Source: Oncomelania hupensis (taxonomy: Eukaryota > Mollusca > Gastropoda > Littorinimorpha > Pomatiopsidae). Taken from it: DNA of 64,000 nucleotides. The position numbers and the translations under genes are program-made. Numbering within the stretch: position 1 is the first letter of the stretch; each line of letters starts with the position of its first letter. The stretch spans positions 81,253,541 to 81,317,540 of the forward strand of contig CM072514.1 of assembly GCA_036898135.1 (NCBI GenBank), read 5' to 3'. Below the pieces are notes generated by a model that was not told the DNA's origin, ran no database searches, and worked only from the letters and a program-made list of their open reading frames with translations. Positions 43,998-54,657 of the stretch are shown one piece after another.

Positions 43998-44588
43998 TGT
44001 TACGTTTGCGACGTGCACGATAGTACGTGTGAGACGCGCACGATAGATCCGATCGTTTTGTTTTGCAAAGCATTCAATAACAGAGTGTATTTACCTTTGA
44101 TTTGATTTTGCGTTGTTGTTAGAAGAAGCTTGGTATAATGTTGATAATTTTCGTTGGTCGATTTTACCGGAGAATTTTCTAGGATTGCTTGTTTACTATC
44201 GATCGAAGCGTCTAGATAGATCTACTGGTAGCGGAGATTCTTCTGGCCTAAGCGAGGTTATATGACGTAAGACAGTTCTGATGACGAAGTTTATTCTGAT
44301 TGGTTATAATTGCGTCACGCTGGAATGTTCGAACGTTCTCTAGAGTGGAGAAAAACTATATAATTGATGCACTGTGTTGAAAAAGAGAGAAAGTGGAAAA
44401 AGCGATTGAGCGATTGTATGCAGTTGTTGATGTACGCTGAATAAAGTTGGAAAACGTAAGACGACGACTCCTGCCTTGTTGCTGAGTGAACAGGTTGCGT
44501 GGATAAACGAATCTGAGTTACACTTACCAGGATTCAAGCATCGGGGTTGAATCAACTACTGATAAAAAAAACAACGACGAGTGTAACA
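43998..44588 (+). mobile_element. solo LTR, second family (LTR-2), copy 1
   Basis: 591 bp starting TGTTACG and ending GTGTAACA, aligned throughout with 57684-58356. A TATA-like ACTATATAA (about 44354) is followed by CTGAATAAA (about 44440), which gives promoter and polyadenylation signals in LTR order. Flanks are CAGTA and CAGTC, a 5-bp duplication with one mismatch. No internal region is present. Confidence 0.85.
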
Positions 44589-44599
44589 CAGTCTTTCTT

Positions 44600-44720
44600 T
44601 CTCAGAGTATTAATGAGAAAGAACAAATGAAAATGACAGCAACAGTGGTAATTTAAAGCACTAAATTTCCACAAAGTGGGGGTACTATCTATACAGAAAA
44701 CTCCGGCACTCCCACGGGGG

Positions 44721-44725
<5 letters not shown>
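44600..44725 (+). repeat. dispersed repeat R4, copy 1
   Basis: GGTAATTTAAAGCACTAAAT, TTTCCACAAAGTGGG and CGGCACTCCCACGGGGGG match 63865-63985 closely on the same strand. Confidence 0.65.
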
Positions 44726-44792
<67 letters not shown>

Positions 44793-44815
44793 GAGACAGA
44801 GAGAGAGAGAGGGCA
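44717..44815. repeat. (GA)n microsatellite
   Basis: About 45 GA units with GC/AC interruptions. Confidence 0.95.
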
Positions 44816-45031
44816 ACCATTATTACCATTCTCTTTCCCCGTTCTCTCTCACTCACGAGCACGTCACACAAAGTCTCTCATACATTATGTATTGTACAAT
44901 GTATATATTTACATTGCATTTAGTCGTATGCCTATCGTCAGTGGTTACATGTTTTAGATTTTAATTAATTGTTATATAAGGCAGGTGGTAAGACTAGGCT
45001 GTTACGGCTGTATTCTATTAAGCCATTCAAT

Positions 45032-45033
<2 letters not shown>
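44816..45033. other. short unique interval
   Basis: No feature is recognised. Confidence 0.4.

Positions 45034-45098
<65 letters not shown>
45034..45098. repeat. (CT)n microsatellite
   Basis: About 32 uninterrupted CT units. Confidence 0.95.
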
Positions 45099-45101
<3 letters not shown>

Positions 45102-45199
45102 TCATCCCCAAATTCACCTTCTCTCACCTCAACATAACTACTTCTCCCACCCCAGCCCTTCTCACCCCCCAACCTGAAAATCTTCCTTGAACGCAGGGA

Positions 45200-45346
45200 A
45201 GAACCTATCCTATCCTATCCCGTAACTCGGAGATCGTAGGGGCACCACAGATGATCGTTTAACCAGCGTACTCCATCTTTCCCTGTTCTCAGCAACTCTG
45301 ATGGTTTCGCTCAGTCTCAAGCCAGTCCATTCTCGAATGTTGTCCC
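45200..45346 (-). mobile_element. LINE L-A fragment, 3' part, split by element 3
   Basis: CCTATCCTATCCTATCCCGT tail, then GGGGCACCACAGATGATCGT and the complement of the L-A coding end up to TCTCGAATGTTGTCC. The copy resumes after element 3 at 53480. It was in place before the retrotransposon arrived. Confidence 0.85.
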
Positions 45347-46892
45347 TGTCACGAATTGGCTAGTTTAAACTCTTCCTATCGACTATTTAGCATTGTGTAG
45401 CCTTTGTAACAGTAGAGAGTTAGTACAGTACACAGTAGCAATTAAATTACAGCACACTGCGAGCCTGAGCCACACACACAGCGCAGTGACGTCAGCACTT
45501 GAGTTTTGAATATGAACATTTTACCCAATGAGAGCTTACGCAAAGCGGTTCGAGCCAGTTTGACTGGGTCCGAGCCTAACACATTTTTGGTCAGTTGGGA
45601 GTAATACACCGAAGTGTTAACAGCTAGAAAGCTGGCAGAGAAATCTCTCTACACTTAGACCAGGAAGCAGGACTTAGGAATCGTAGAATTCTATCAAGTC
45701 ACACGGGCCTGAACTTGTCAAACAGGTAAATGAACACCCTTCTGTTTCATCGTGATATATGTGTAGTATTGTTGAAATTATGTTTGAAGAATTTGCTATG
45801 CATAAATGTGAATTGTTAATCCGAATTTGCGTGACCATGTGGAAGAGCCTACCACGAGGCGAAACACGACCGGTTACGCCGCCATGTTGCATACCATACG
45901 GAACCACTGTTGTTTAACTTATATGTATGTTTGCAGACCAGTGGCTGTACCACTGAATGTTTATAATATTATTAATTCTGTATGTGTATAGTTAGCCACG
46001 TTTGAGATTTATGTATGTATAGGAATTTAGAGTGAGATTCCAGTGGAACCCGGAAGTAGCAGAATGTTCGTCGCTTATGTATAGAGATGTGGAGCTATCA
46101 CTGAGGGCTACTTGGCTTTCAGTGAGACGCTCTGCACAAACCGATTATTCAGGGTTGTGCAGAATTTCGTCTCTTATATTACAGACGGGCAGGCGAGCTA
46201 TCCCGAGCTATCCCGAGCTATCCCGAGCTATCCTGTGAACCCCACTCCACAGAAACAAGTTGGTTGAGGAACCTCTACCGCACAAGTCGGAACGAGCGAC
46301 CCGGTAAAACTCCCTGTCAGACCCCACAGCGTGGCCAGGGAACCCAACTACACAACGACACAGGTGGACCAGAAGCTACCTCACAGAAGGACTTCGACCG
46401 CACCACCCGCCAGTTAAGTGTGTTATCCCAAGTGCACTTAAACTGATCAGAACAGGACCACAGTAGTCCAACTATTCAGAAACTCTAAAACGGACCACAG
46501 TAGTCCAAATCTACATGAGATATACTAGCGAGTGCCCGATGAAGATAGAACAGCTGCATAGACTATCAGCGATCGAACTATTAGCATTGAAAGAGACTTT
46601 TTAAGTTAGATTAGTACTTAGAGAACCTTGTATAGAGTAGAAGAAATAAATGTGTGATTTTAACTGTTATCAAAAGGCTGGACTACATATGATTCATAGC
46701 CGTGTGAAAGCTAGTGTGACAGTATTCTTTTACCTTTTTTCTATCTATTTCTGTACCCCAACCTTAACACAGAACGAGCTAAACAAATAAATTTATTAAA
46801 GTAATTCATAGGGTGACTTACTAGCAGTTCCCACCGAATAAACGTGAGGGTCCATAATTCCATTGTGCAGAGCCCATAAACCCCACGTGACA
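45347..46892 (+). repeat. 5' LTR of element 3
   Basis: 1546 bp, TGTCACGAATTGG...CCCCACGTGACA. It contains four copies of a 10-bp CGAGCTATCC unit (about 46195-46235), against five in the 3' LTR. It keeps CTAGCGAGTG (about 46526), missing from the 3' LTR. AATAAATGTGTG and AATAAATTTATT are polyadenylation-type signals near its end. Confidence 0.92.
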
Positions 46893-46899
46893 CTTTAAT

Positions 46900-46919
46900 T
46901 GGCGAGCCTAGCCAGGATC
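46900..46919 (+). other. primer binding site, element 3
   Basis: TGGCGAGCCTAGCCAGGATC, complementary to a tRNA-like 3' end (probably Arg), 7 nt after the LTR. Confidence 0.6.
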
Positions 46920-47252
46920 TGTGTATAATAGGAATTGGGTATAAACGGATCTAAGTACAATAAAATTAGATAACAGTAGGAGTAGTAGAATAACTTAGAA
47001 TAGTGGTAACATTGACTCAGTTTGGGTGCACTATTCTTTAGTTAAAAACTTTTTTGCTTCAATTATTTTTGTGTCTGTATGTTGCATTGTTCTTTTGCAG
47101 GTTTTGCTTAAGTAACTGTTGTATGCCATTTGACTCTTGTTTTATTCTATTATTGATTACGAATTTGATTGTCTTTGCATTGTTTTTATTGACTTGCAAT
47201 ATTGCTAGTGTTTTGGTATTCCACGTGATTCAGAGGGTGTTCATAGACACGT

Positions 47253-50200
47253 TTGGCAATGTCGGACCCAGTGGCCTTGAGATTGCGTTTCAAGGAATTG
47301 GGAGAAGCTTTACACTTAGCAGGGGCGGACCTAATTGCGTATATAAATGCAGAGGTAGAGAAACAGGAGGCTAAGGCAGAGAGAGCAGCAGAAAGGGAGG
47401 CGAAGAAACTAGCCTTAGAAGCAGAGCAGAAGAAACTAGCATTAGAAGCAGAACAGAAGAAACTCGAAGCAGATCAGAGAAAAGCAGAATTAGAAGCAGA
47501 GCAAAAGAAATTAGAAGCAGAGCAGAAGAAACTAGAATTAGAAGGAGAACAGAAGAAGGCAGCATTAGCAGCAGAGAGAGAAGCAGAAGTTAGGAGATGG
47601 GAGTATGAGAGGGCAGAAAAAGAAAAAGAGAGGGCAGAGAAAGAAAAAGAGAGGGAAGAAAAGGAAAAAGAAAGACAGCATGAGTTAGAGCTAAGAAGAT
47701 TGGGATCAGGAGCTTCAAGTTCTTCCTCAACCCCTTCCCACTCAGATCAGCTAGAGGTAGCATCCAACCCTGTACAAGGAATGTCATTTCCACTGGGAAC
47801 ATTCAATGAGAGAGAAGAAGGTCTAGATCTCTATCTGACTAGGTTTGAGCGCCTAGCAACAGAGTATAAACTAGATCCCACTCATTGGTCTTTCAAGCTT
47901 AGTCAAGGACTTAGAGGAAAGGCTTATGACATCTACAGTAAGCTACCGACTGACAGAGTGACTGACTATCACAAAGTAAAAGAGGCACTCCTAACGGGAT
48001 TCGAACTGACAGGAGAATGCTACCGGCAAAAGTTCCGCACCAATCGGAGAGTGAAAGGAGAGAGCTATGCGCAGTTCGCGGATCGGTTGTCCACAACGCT
48101 GGATAAGTGGATTAGCCAGTCAGCCACGGCTAAGACGTATGATGGACTGACAGAACTGTTAGTATGGGAACAGCTACGGGAAACCATGACCCCCGAGCTG
48201 AGAACCTTCTCAGTAGAGCAGGGCGCGGAAAGACTAGAAGATCTGGTCAAGGTCGCAGATAGGTACGTGGCCGCACACGGAGAAGCCAAGAGCTTCAGGC
48301 GAGACCTAAAGCCTAACGGGAAAGAGGCACAGAAACGAAGCCCTAACCGAGAAGAGCGCACCGCGAATAAGCCGAATAACCCCAGACCTGGGCAGAATAA
48401 AGGACCCAACGCGGAATTCGGGAAAAGAGGTCCCGCAGAACAGAGACGGTATTGTTCGTTCTGCAATAGAAACAATCACTCCACCGCAGAATGTTTCAAG
48501 TTGGCCGCACAACGTAGGGAAGAGCGCGAAAGCCGGCCAGCGCACAGAGTTCTAACTCAAAGCAGCGGTAACAAGCCACACACTATCGGAGATCACCCAT
48601 CGGTGACAGACACGGTCAAGGTCAACGGTAAAGAAGCGAACTGTCTGTATGACACAGGTCTATCATACGACGCGATAGTTAGCGAATCTCTTGTATCGCG
48701 CGCGGACTTGACAGACAAGACAGTCGACTTACAAGGAGCAGACTTGACGAAACCGACGACTACTTGCCCAATAGCATGGATAGAAGTAGAGAGTAGGTAC
48801 GTCACAGGACGAATCCAAGCAGCTGTTTTACAGAAACCCCTGTATGATCTAGTGCTAGGTTGTAGGTATGTGTTCTTAGGCACGCCCCCCAAAACTGTAG
48901 AGATAGCTGCAGTGCAAACCAGGGCCCAAGCTAAAACCCAACCACCCCAGCCCGAGTTCGCTCCGAATCCAGGACTCGAAGAGATCAAAACAGCACAGAA
49001 AGAAGACACCTCGATAGCGAAGTGCTTCCAGAAGCTACCCAAGGCGCACACACCCCCGCACAAGGGAGACTTCTACATGGAAGAGGGAGTTCTACATCGA
49101 CAAGGAGATGGAGATCACACACACCCAACTAGTACTACCAGCCACCCTTCGAGCCCAAGTACTAGAATTAGGCCACACAGCATGCCACTCAGCGGACACA
49201 TGGGAATTGGAGACAGTGCAGAGAATCAGCGCACACTACTATTGGCCAGGAATCACCAGGATGCCAAGCGCTACGTGAAATCTTGCCACCAATGTCCAAC
49301 GATATTCCCCGCGAACATTACAGTGAACAGAATATCGCGGGTCATCCAGCAAGTCTCAGTAGAGATGCGACGGACGCCCATGACCAAGAAGCGGAACAGA
49401 TTTCTACTCACACTCGTCGACGCATGTACGATGTGGTGCGAAGCAGTCCCGTTGCCAGCGATCGACACCAAGAAGATTGCAGATGCACTCATCGCCATCT
49501 TTACCAGAGTCGGATTCCCGGACAGCATTAGAACGGACAACGGATCTCAGTTCACCGGCCGCCTGATGCAAGACGTGTTCGAGTTGATACAAGTCCATCA
49601 CATTCGCACACCACCATACCACCCCGCCAGCAACGGACAAGTAGAAAGACTGAATGGAACCCTTCTCACCATACTCAGGAAAGTCGCCGACGACAATCCA
49701 GAAGCGTGGGACACCTACGTGAATGCGGCACTGTTCGCATACCGAGAAACGCCCCATGCAGCCACAGGCTACACCCCGTCAACATTGCTATTCGGCAGAC
49801 CTCTAGCAGGACCGCTAGAAGCCCTACGCAGAAGTTGGACGGAAGCCAAGATAGACGACACACCCAGAGGTGCCACCAAGTACGTCGCAGACCTGCAGGA
49901 AACCCTCAAAGCAACGTGGAAGAAAGCTGGTGAAGCACTGAAGAAGGCAAGAGCCCGTCAGGCGAAGTACTACAACCGCCACGCGAAGGACAGAGAACTG
50001 CAAGTCGGCGATCAAGTGCTACTCTTACTTCCAAGTGGAACCAACAAGCTGGACATCGCTTGGAGAGGACCGTACCGGGTGACTGCCAAGAAATCCAAGA
50101 CAGTCTACCAAGTAGAGGTGAACGGGAGAGCCCGATACCACCACATCAATCTCCTCAAGAAATACACGGACCGACCAGCGACCCCCAGCACTCACAACTT

Positions 50201-51731
50201 GTTAGCCATCGCCATCGCGGAAGAAGGAGAAAGCATGGAGACCAATGCAGTAGAGTATCCCCTGCACTCCAAAGAAACCTACAAAGACGTGATACTCAAC
50301 GGAGACCTAGCCGCTAAACAGCGACAGCAAGTACTACAGGTCATTCGACAACATCAGACTGTGCTCACAGACCGACCAGGGAGGACAGACCTCGTCGAAG
50401 TAACCCTAACGGTGACCGACCCAACACCCGTCCGCCAGAAGCTCTACCCGATGCCACTGTCGCAGCAGCGAGCCATCAAGGAAGAGATAGACACCTTACT
50501 GGCAGCCGGAATCATCTCAGAGTCTACTTCACCCTACAGCGCAGGCACGGTATTGTTGCGAAAACCCAACGGAGAGCATCGACTGTGCATCGACTTCAGA
50601 CTCCTGAATGCGGTAACGCAGTTCCAGCCAGAGCCACTCCCGGACCAGACAGACCTATTTGCCAAGCTACAGCGAGCGAAGTACTTCTCACGCATCGACC
50701 TCAGCAAAGGATACTACCAGATACCAGTGCAACCGCAAGTCCGAAAGTACCTAGCGTTTAGCACTATGGAAGGACACTTCGAGTTCAATGTACTTCCATT
50801 CGGACTCCACAACGCACCCAGCATCTTCAGCGCCATGATGCGAAAACTCCTGGCACCCCTGAGCAGCGAGCACCTACATTCGTTTATGGACGACATCCTC
50901 ATCGCAACACCCACGTGGGAGGAACATGTCACGCTCCTACAACAACTACTCGCCCGCCTCAGAGACACGGGATTGACGGCAAGACCCACCAAATGTCAGA
51001 TTGGATTCACAGAACTAGAATTTCTGGGACACACCATCAGTCAAGGAAGCCTGCGACCGGTAGAAAAGACAGTGAAACGCCTACTCGACGCTCCTAGGCC
51101 CAAGACAAAGAAGGAAGTGCAGTCATTTCTAGGACTCTGCGGCTTCTACCAGAAGTTCATCCCCAACTACAACAGCATCGCCGTACCTCTGACAAATGGA
51201 ACCCGGAAAATCGCCCCGGACAAAGTCGTATGGACAGCGGAATGCGAGACAGCATTCCAAACACTCAAGGACAGAATGACATCGGCGCCAGTACTCCACC
51301 TACCCGATTTGACTCAGCCATTCGTTCTTCGCACCGACGCAAGCGACTTAGGCCTCGGAGCAGTACTGCTACAGCGCGACCCCAAGAATGCGGAGACGCT
51401 ATTCCCTGTCGCCTACGCCAGCAGAAAATTGAGACCCGCCGAGACCCACTACGCCACGTCGGAGAAGGAATGCCTTGGACTAGTCTGGGCCATACAGAAA
51501 TTCCAACTCTACCTGTATGGGACCCACTTCACAGTTCAGGTGGACCACCAACCACTATCGTTCCTGGCAGCCTCCAAATCCTTGAACTCTCGCCTGATGA
51601 GATGGGCACTCACCCTTCAGCGTACTCATTCCAGATCGAGTACATCCCCGGCAAAGAGAACCACGGAGCCGACTACCTCAGTCGCCATCTCGTGGAGGAC
51701 ACAGCAGCTGTCGCCCACCCAACACAACTAA
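47253..51731 (+). CDS. GMR1-like Gag-Pol of element 3, integrase damaged (1492 residues)
   Basis: Same order as element 2: coiled coil, capsid, CCHC knuckle, DTG protease, integrase, reverse transcriptase with FMDD near residue 1211, RNase H. The coiled coil has a different number of EAEQKK and EKEKER repeats. Residues of about 616-714 (49100-49395) differ sharply because around a dozen small indels shift and restore the frame. The HYYWPGI segment of the integrase finger is lost, and the first catalytic aspartate of the DD35E triad reads as glutamate (VSVEMRR). The other two catalytic residues remain. A 1-bp loss near 51620 also changes the C-terminus after RNase H. Integration in cis is therefore unlikely to work, although the frame is open. 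Confidence 0.92.
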   Translation: MAMSDPVALRLRFKELGEALHLAGADLIAYINAEVEKQEAKAERAAEREAKKLALEAEQKKLALEAEQKKLEADQRKAELEAEQKKLEAEQKKLELEGEQKKAALAAEREAEVRRWEYERAEKEKERAEKEKEREEKEKERQHELELRRLGSGASSSSSTPSHSDQLEVASNPVQGMSFPLGTFNEREEGLDLYLTRFERLATEYKLDPTHWSFKLSQGLRGKAYDIYSKLPTDRVTDYHKVKEALLTGFELTGECYRQKFRTNRRVKGESYAQFADRLSTTLDKWISQSATAKTYDGLTELLVWEQLRETMTPELRTFSVEQGAERLEDLVKVADRYVAAHGEAKSFRRDLKPNGKEAQKRSPNREERTANKPNNPRPGQNKGPNAEFGKRGPAEQRRYCSFCNRNNHSTAECFKLAAQRREERESRPAHRVLTQSSGNKPHTIGDHPSVTDTVKVNGKEANCLYDTGLSYDAIVSESLVSRADLTDKTVDLQGADLTKPTTTCPIAWIEVESRYVTGRIQAAVLQKPLYDLVLGCRYVFLGTPPKTVEIAAVQTRAQAKTQPPQPEFAPNPGLEEIKTAQKEDTSIAKCFQKLPKAHTPPHKGDFYMEEGVLHRQGDGDHTHPTSTTSHPSSPSTRIRPHSMPLSGHMGIGDSAENQRTLLLARNHQDAKRYVKSCHQCPTIFPANITVNRISRVIQQVSVEMRRTPMTKKRNRFLLTLVDACTMWCEAVPLPAIDTKKIADALIAIFTRVGFPDSIRTDNGSQFTGRLMQDVFELIQVHHIRTPPYHPASNGQVERLNGTLLTILRKVADDNPEAWDTYVNAALFAYRETPHAATGYTPSTLLFGRPLAGPLEALRRSWTEAKIDDTPRGATKYVADLQETLKATWKKAGEALKKARARQAKYYNRHAKDRELQVGDQVLLLLPSGTNKLDIAWRGPYRVTAKKSKTVYQVEVNGRARYHHINLLKKYTDRPATPSTHNLLAIAIAEEGESMETNAVEYPLHSKETYKDVILNGDLAAKQRQQVLQVIRQHQTVLTDRPGRTDLVEVTLTVTDPTPVRQKLYPMPLSQQRAIKEEIDTLLAAGIISESTSPYSAGTVLLRKPNGEHRLCIDFRLLNAVTQFQPEPLPDQTDLFAKLQRAKYFSRIDLSKGYYQIPVQPQVRKYLAFSTMEGHFEFNVLPFGLHNAPSIFSAMMRKLLAPLSSEHLHSFMDDILIATPTWEEHVTLLQQLLARLRDTGLTARPTKCQIGFTELEFLGHTISQGSLRPVEKTVKRLLDAPRPKTKKEVQSFLGLCGFYQKFIPNYNSIAVPLTNGTRKIAPDKVVWTAECETAFQTLKDRMTSAPVLHLPDLTQPFVLRTDASDLGLGAVLLQRDPKNAETLFPVAYASRKLRPAETHYATSEKECLGLVWAIQKFQLYLYGTHFTVQVDHQPLSFLAASKSLNSRLMRWALTLQRTHSRSSTSPAKRTTEPTTSVAISWRTQQLSPTQHN

Positions 51732-51933
51732 GGGCCACAGCACCAGAATTCGTCCCCGCCCAGTAATACCCTGTCACTAGTGTCCATAGCTACCTGGCAC
51801 AGCATTGCAGCTCAGGTAGAGCAACTTACTTAGTTTGTAAATAGGACCCTAGGATAGTGCAGTGTTAAACTAGGCTCTGTAGTAGAAAAAGGTCGAATCC
51901 AGTAGTCATCGCCTTTTTTCAGTTGAGGGAGCC

Positions 51934-53479
51934 TGTCACGAATTGGCTAGTTTAAACTCTTCCTATCGACTATTTAGCATTGTGTAGCCTTTGTAACAGT
52001 AGAGAGTTAGTACAGTACACAGTAGCAATTAAATTACAGCACACTGCGAGCCTGAGCCACACACACAGCGCAGTGACGTCAGCACTTGAGTTTTGAATAT
52101 GAACATTTTACCCAATGAGAGCTTACGCAAAGCGGTTCGAGCCAGTTTGACTGGGTCCGAGCCTAACACATTTTTGGTCAGTTGGGAGTAATACACCGAA
52201 GTGTTAACAGCTAGAAAGCTGGCAGAGAAATCTCTCTACACTTAGACCAGGAAGCAGGACTTAGGAATCGTAGAATTCTATCAAGTCACACGGGCCTGAA
52301 CTTGTCAAACAGGTAAATGAACACCCTTCTGTTTCATCGTGATATATGTGTAGTATTGTTGAAATTATGTTTGAAGAATTTGCTATGCATAAATGTGAAT
52401 TGTTAATCCGAATTTGCGTGACCATGTGGAAGAGCCTACCACGAGGCGAAACACGACCGGTTACGCCGCCATGTTGCATACCATACGGAACCACTGTTGT
52501 TTAACTTATATGTATGTTTGCAGACCAGTGGCTGTACCACTGAATGTTTATAATATTATTAATTCTGTATGTGTATAGTTAGCCACGTTTGATATTTATG
52601 TATGTATAGGAATTTAGAGTGAGATTCCAGTGGAACCCGGAAGTAGCAGAATGTTCGTCGCTTATGTATAGAGATGTGGAGCTATCACTGAGGGCTACTT
52701 GGCTTTCAGTGAGACGCTCTGCACAAACCGATTATTCAGGGTTGTGCAGAATTTCGTCTCTTATATTACAGACGGGCAGGCGAGCTATCCCGAGCTATCC
52801 CGAGCTATCCCGAGCTATCCCGAGCTATCCTGTGAACCCCACTCCACAGAAACAAGTTGGTTGAGGAACCTCTACCGCACAAGTCGGAACGAGCGACCCG
52901 GTAAAACTCCCTGTCAGACCCCACAGCGTGGCCAGGGAACCCAACTACACAACGACACAGGTGGACCAGAAGCTACCTCACAGAAGGACTTCGACCGCAC
53001 CACCCGCCAGTTAAGTGTGTTATCCCAAGTGCACTTAAACTGATCAGAACAGGACCACAGTAGTCCAACTATTCAGAAACTCTAAAACGGACCACAGTAG
53101 TCCAAATCTACATGAGATATGCCCGATGAAGATAGAACAGCTGCATAGACTATCAGCGATCGAACTATTAGCATTGAAAGAGACTTTTTAAGTTAGATTA
53201 GTACTTAGAGAACCTTGTATAGAGTAGAAGAAATAAATGTGTGATTTTAACTGTTATCAAAAGGCTGGACTACATATGATTCATAGCCGTGTGAAAGCTA
53301 GTGTGACAGTATTCTTTTACCTTTTTTCTATCTATTTCTGTACCCCAACCTTAACACAGAACGAGCTAAACAAATAAATTTATTAAAGTAATTCATAGGG
53401 TGACTTACTAGCAGTTCCCACCGAATAAACGTGAGGGTCCATAATTCCATTGTGCAGAGCCCATAAACCCCACGTGACA
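51934..53479 (+). repeat. 3' LTR of element 3
   Basis: 1546 bp, nearly identical to the 5' LTR. It differs by one extra CGAGCTATCC unit and a compensating 10-bp deletion, so the equal length is coincidental. Confidence 0.92.
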
Positions 53480-53765
53480 GTCCCCCCCTTCCTCTTTTTT
53501 AGGTCTCCCTCTTCTTCTACCTTCTTGCACTGTGCCTTGCAGGATGGTCTTTGCAAGACCTGATGATCTGGTGACGTGGCCATACCATCGGTGTTTCCGT
53601 TTCTTCACCACTGTGAGCAGGTCATCGTGTTATCCAATGGCTTGTGTGATGGTCTGTCGGACTTCGTCGTTGATGATGTGCTGGGTATAGGAAATGCCCA
53701 GAAGTCTTCTGTAGCACCTCATCTCCATGCTTTGTAGTCTTCGTTGTGAGGAACAGAAGTGATGA
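53480..53765 (-). mobile_element. LINE L-A fragment, continuation after element 3
   Basis: It resumes with the duplicated GTCCC and a C-rich run, then the complement of the L-A C-terminal coding region (GGTCTCCCTCTTCTTCTACC, CATACCATCGGTGTTTCCGT), ending at about CTTCGTTGTGAGG. It is frameshifted relative to 42280-42735. Confidence 0.8.
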
Positions 53766-53879
53766 AAGGTCTAATAGCATGTTAGCACATTTACGGGCAG
53801 CTGCCCGGCCACGCTACCTTCAATATGCATTGCCTGCTTGCCACACATAAATGAGTATCAACACCATGGAGTAAACTCC

Positions 53880-54175
53880 TGAATTTGTTTCAAGCCTAAA
53901 GCCCCTATAGATCGCTGACACTCTGTGCACGGAAGGATCTATTGTTCTGGAGGACAGGTCCCCGCTTTAGGGCCGGAAATGTTTTCTAAAAGTTGGCTGA
54001 AAAGTAACTTCCGATCGTAACTTGGATCTAACATGCGTAAATAAAACTAAGCTTACATTTGCGTGAAACTAAACGTATTGCGACCATGACAGTGGTAGAA
54101 TCAAAACATCTCTGATTTCACCTCACAGTGACCAGAGCGGCCAATAATGGCCAGTCGTCTGACACTGCATGAGTG
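53880..54175 (+). repeat. dispersed repeat family R2, copy 3
   Basis: This is the longest copy. It joins the segments seen separately at 110-415 and, inverted, at 830-1010, and so shows their order in the parent element. Confidence 0.5.
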
Positions 54176-54490
54176 AGCTCCGCAGTCATATTAGAAGAGA
54201 ATAGCAATGGAGTAAGATGTTAAAGGCTCATGCACGCTGTGCACTGTGAGGTCTGTGTCGTTGTTTGAGTGTGGTCTCAAGACACACACAAACCTGTAAA
54301 TCCCGCTTTGGCCATCGAATGAAACAGGTCGTGAAACACGAGGTCCAACAAGAACTCACATGCCTTTTTTTCTTGTTAAGGTTGAGGGTGTTTAATCAAC
54401 ATAAACACGTGCTTTCAAAGTGGAATCGGGCTCGACATTAGTGGAAATTAAAGGAAGAATCGTGTTTTTACAATTGTTTTGTCTTGACTC
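54176..54490. other. interval without recognised features
   Basis: No gene or repeat boundary is recognised. Confidence 0.4.
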
Positions 54491-54576
54491 GACTCACGCT
54501 GCGTAGTTGAGACTGCCTGAGGCTTACGCCGCCTTTCCGCCATCTCTGCCGCTCGTTACAGATTACCGGTTTTCTT
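54491..54576 (-). repeat. dispersed repeat family R3, partial inverted copy
   Basis: GAGCGGCAGAGATGGCGGAA followed by GCGGCGTAAGCC on the minus strand matches CAGCGGCAAAGATGGTGGAG and CGGCGTAAGCC at 38996-39030. Confidence 0.5.
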
Positions 54577-54579
54577 GAA

Positions 54580-54581
<2 letters not shown>

Positions 54582-54657
<76 letters not shown>

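Larger units (their letters stand above)
45347..53479 (+). mobile_element. GMR1-like LTR retrotransposon, element 3
   Basis: A complete 8133-bp insertion: 5' LTR 45347-46892, primer site 46900-46919, Gag-Pol frame 47253-51731, polypurine tract 51921-51933, 3' LTR 51934-53479. It is flanked by a perfect 5-bp duplication GTCCC (45342-45346 and 53480-53484) and lies inside a LINE L-A fragment. Its internal region is very close to elements 1 and 2, but its U3 is clearly different. Confidence 0.95.

Noticed and set aside
43740..44105. 121-codon frame in GC-richer DNA before the LTR-2 solo LTR
   Set aside because: It runs into the LTR, competing frames on both strands are similarly long, and no domain or splice support exists.
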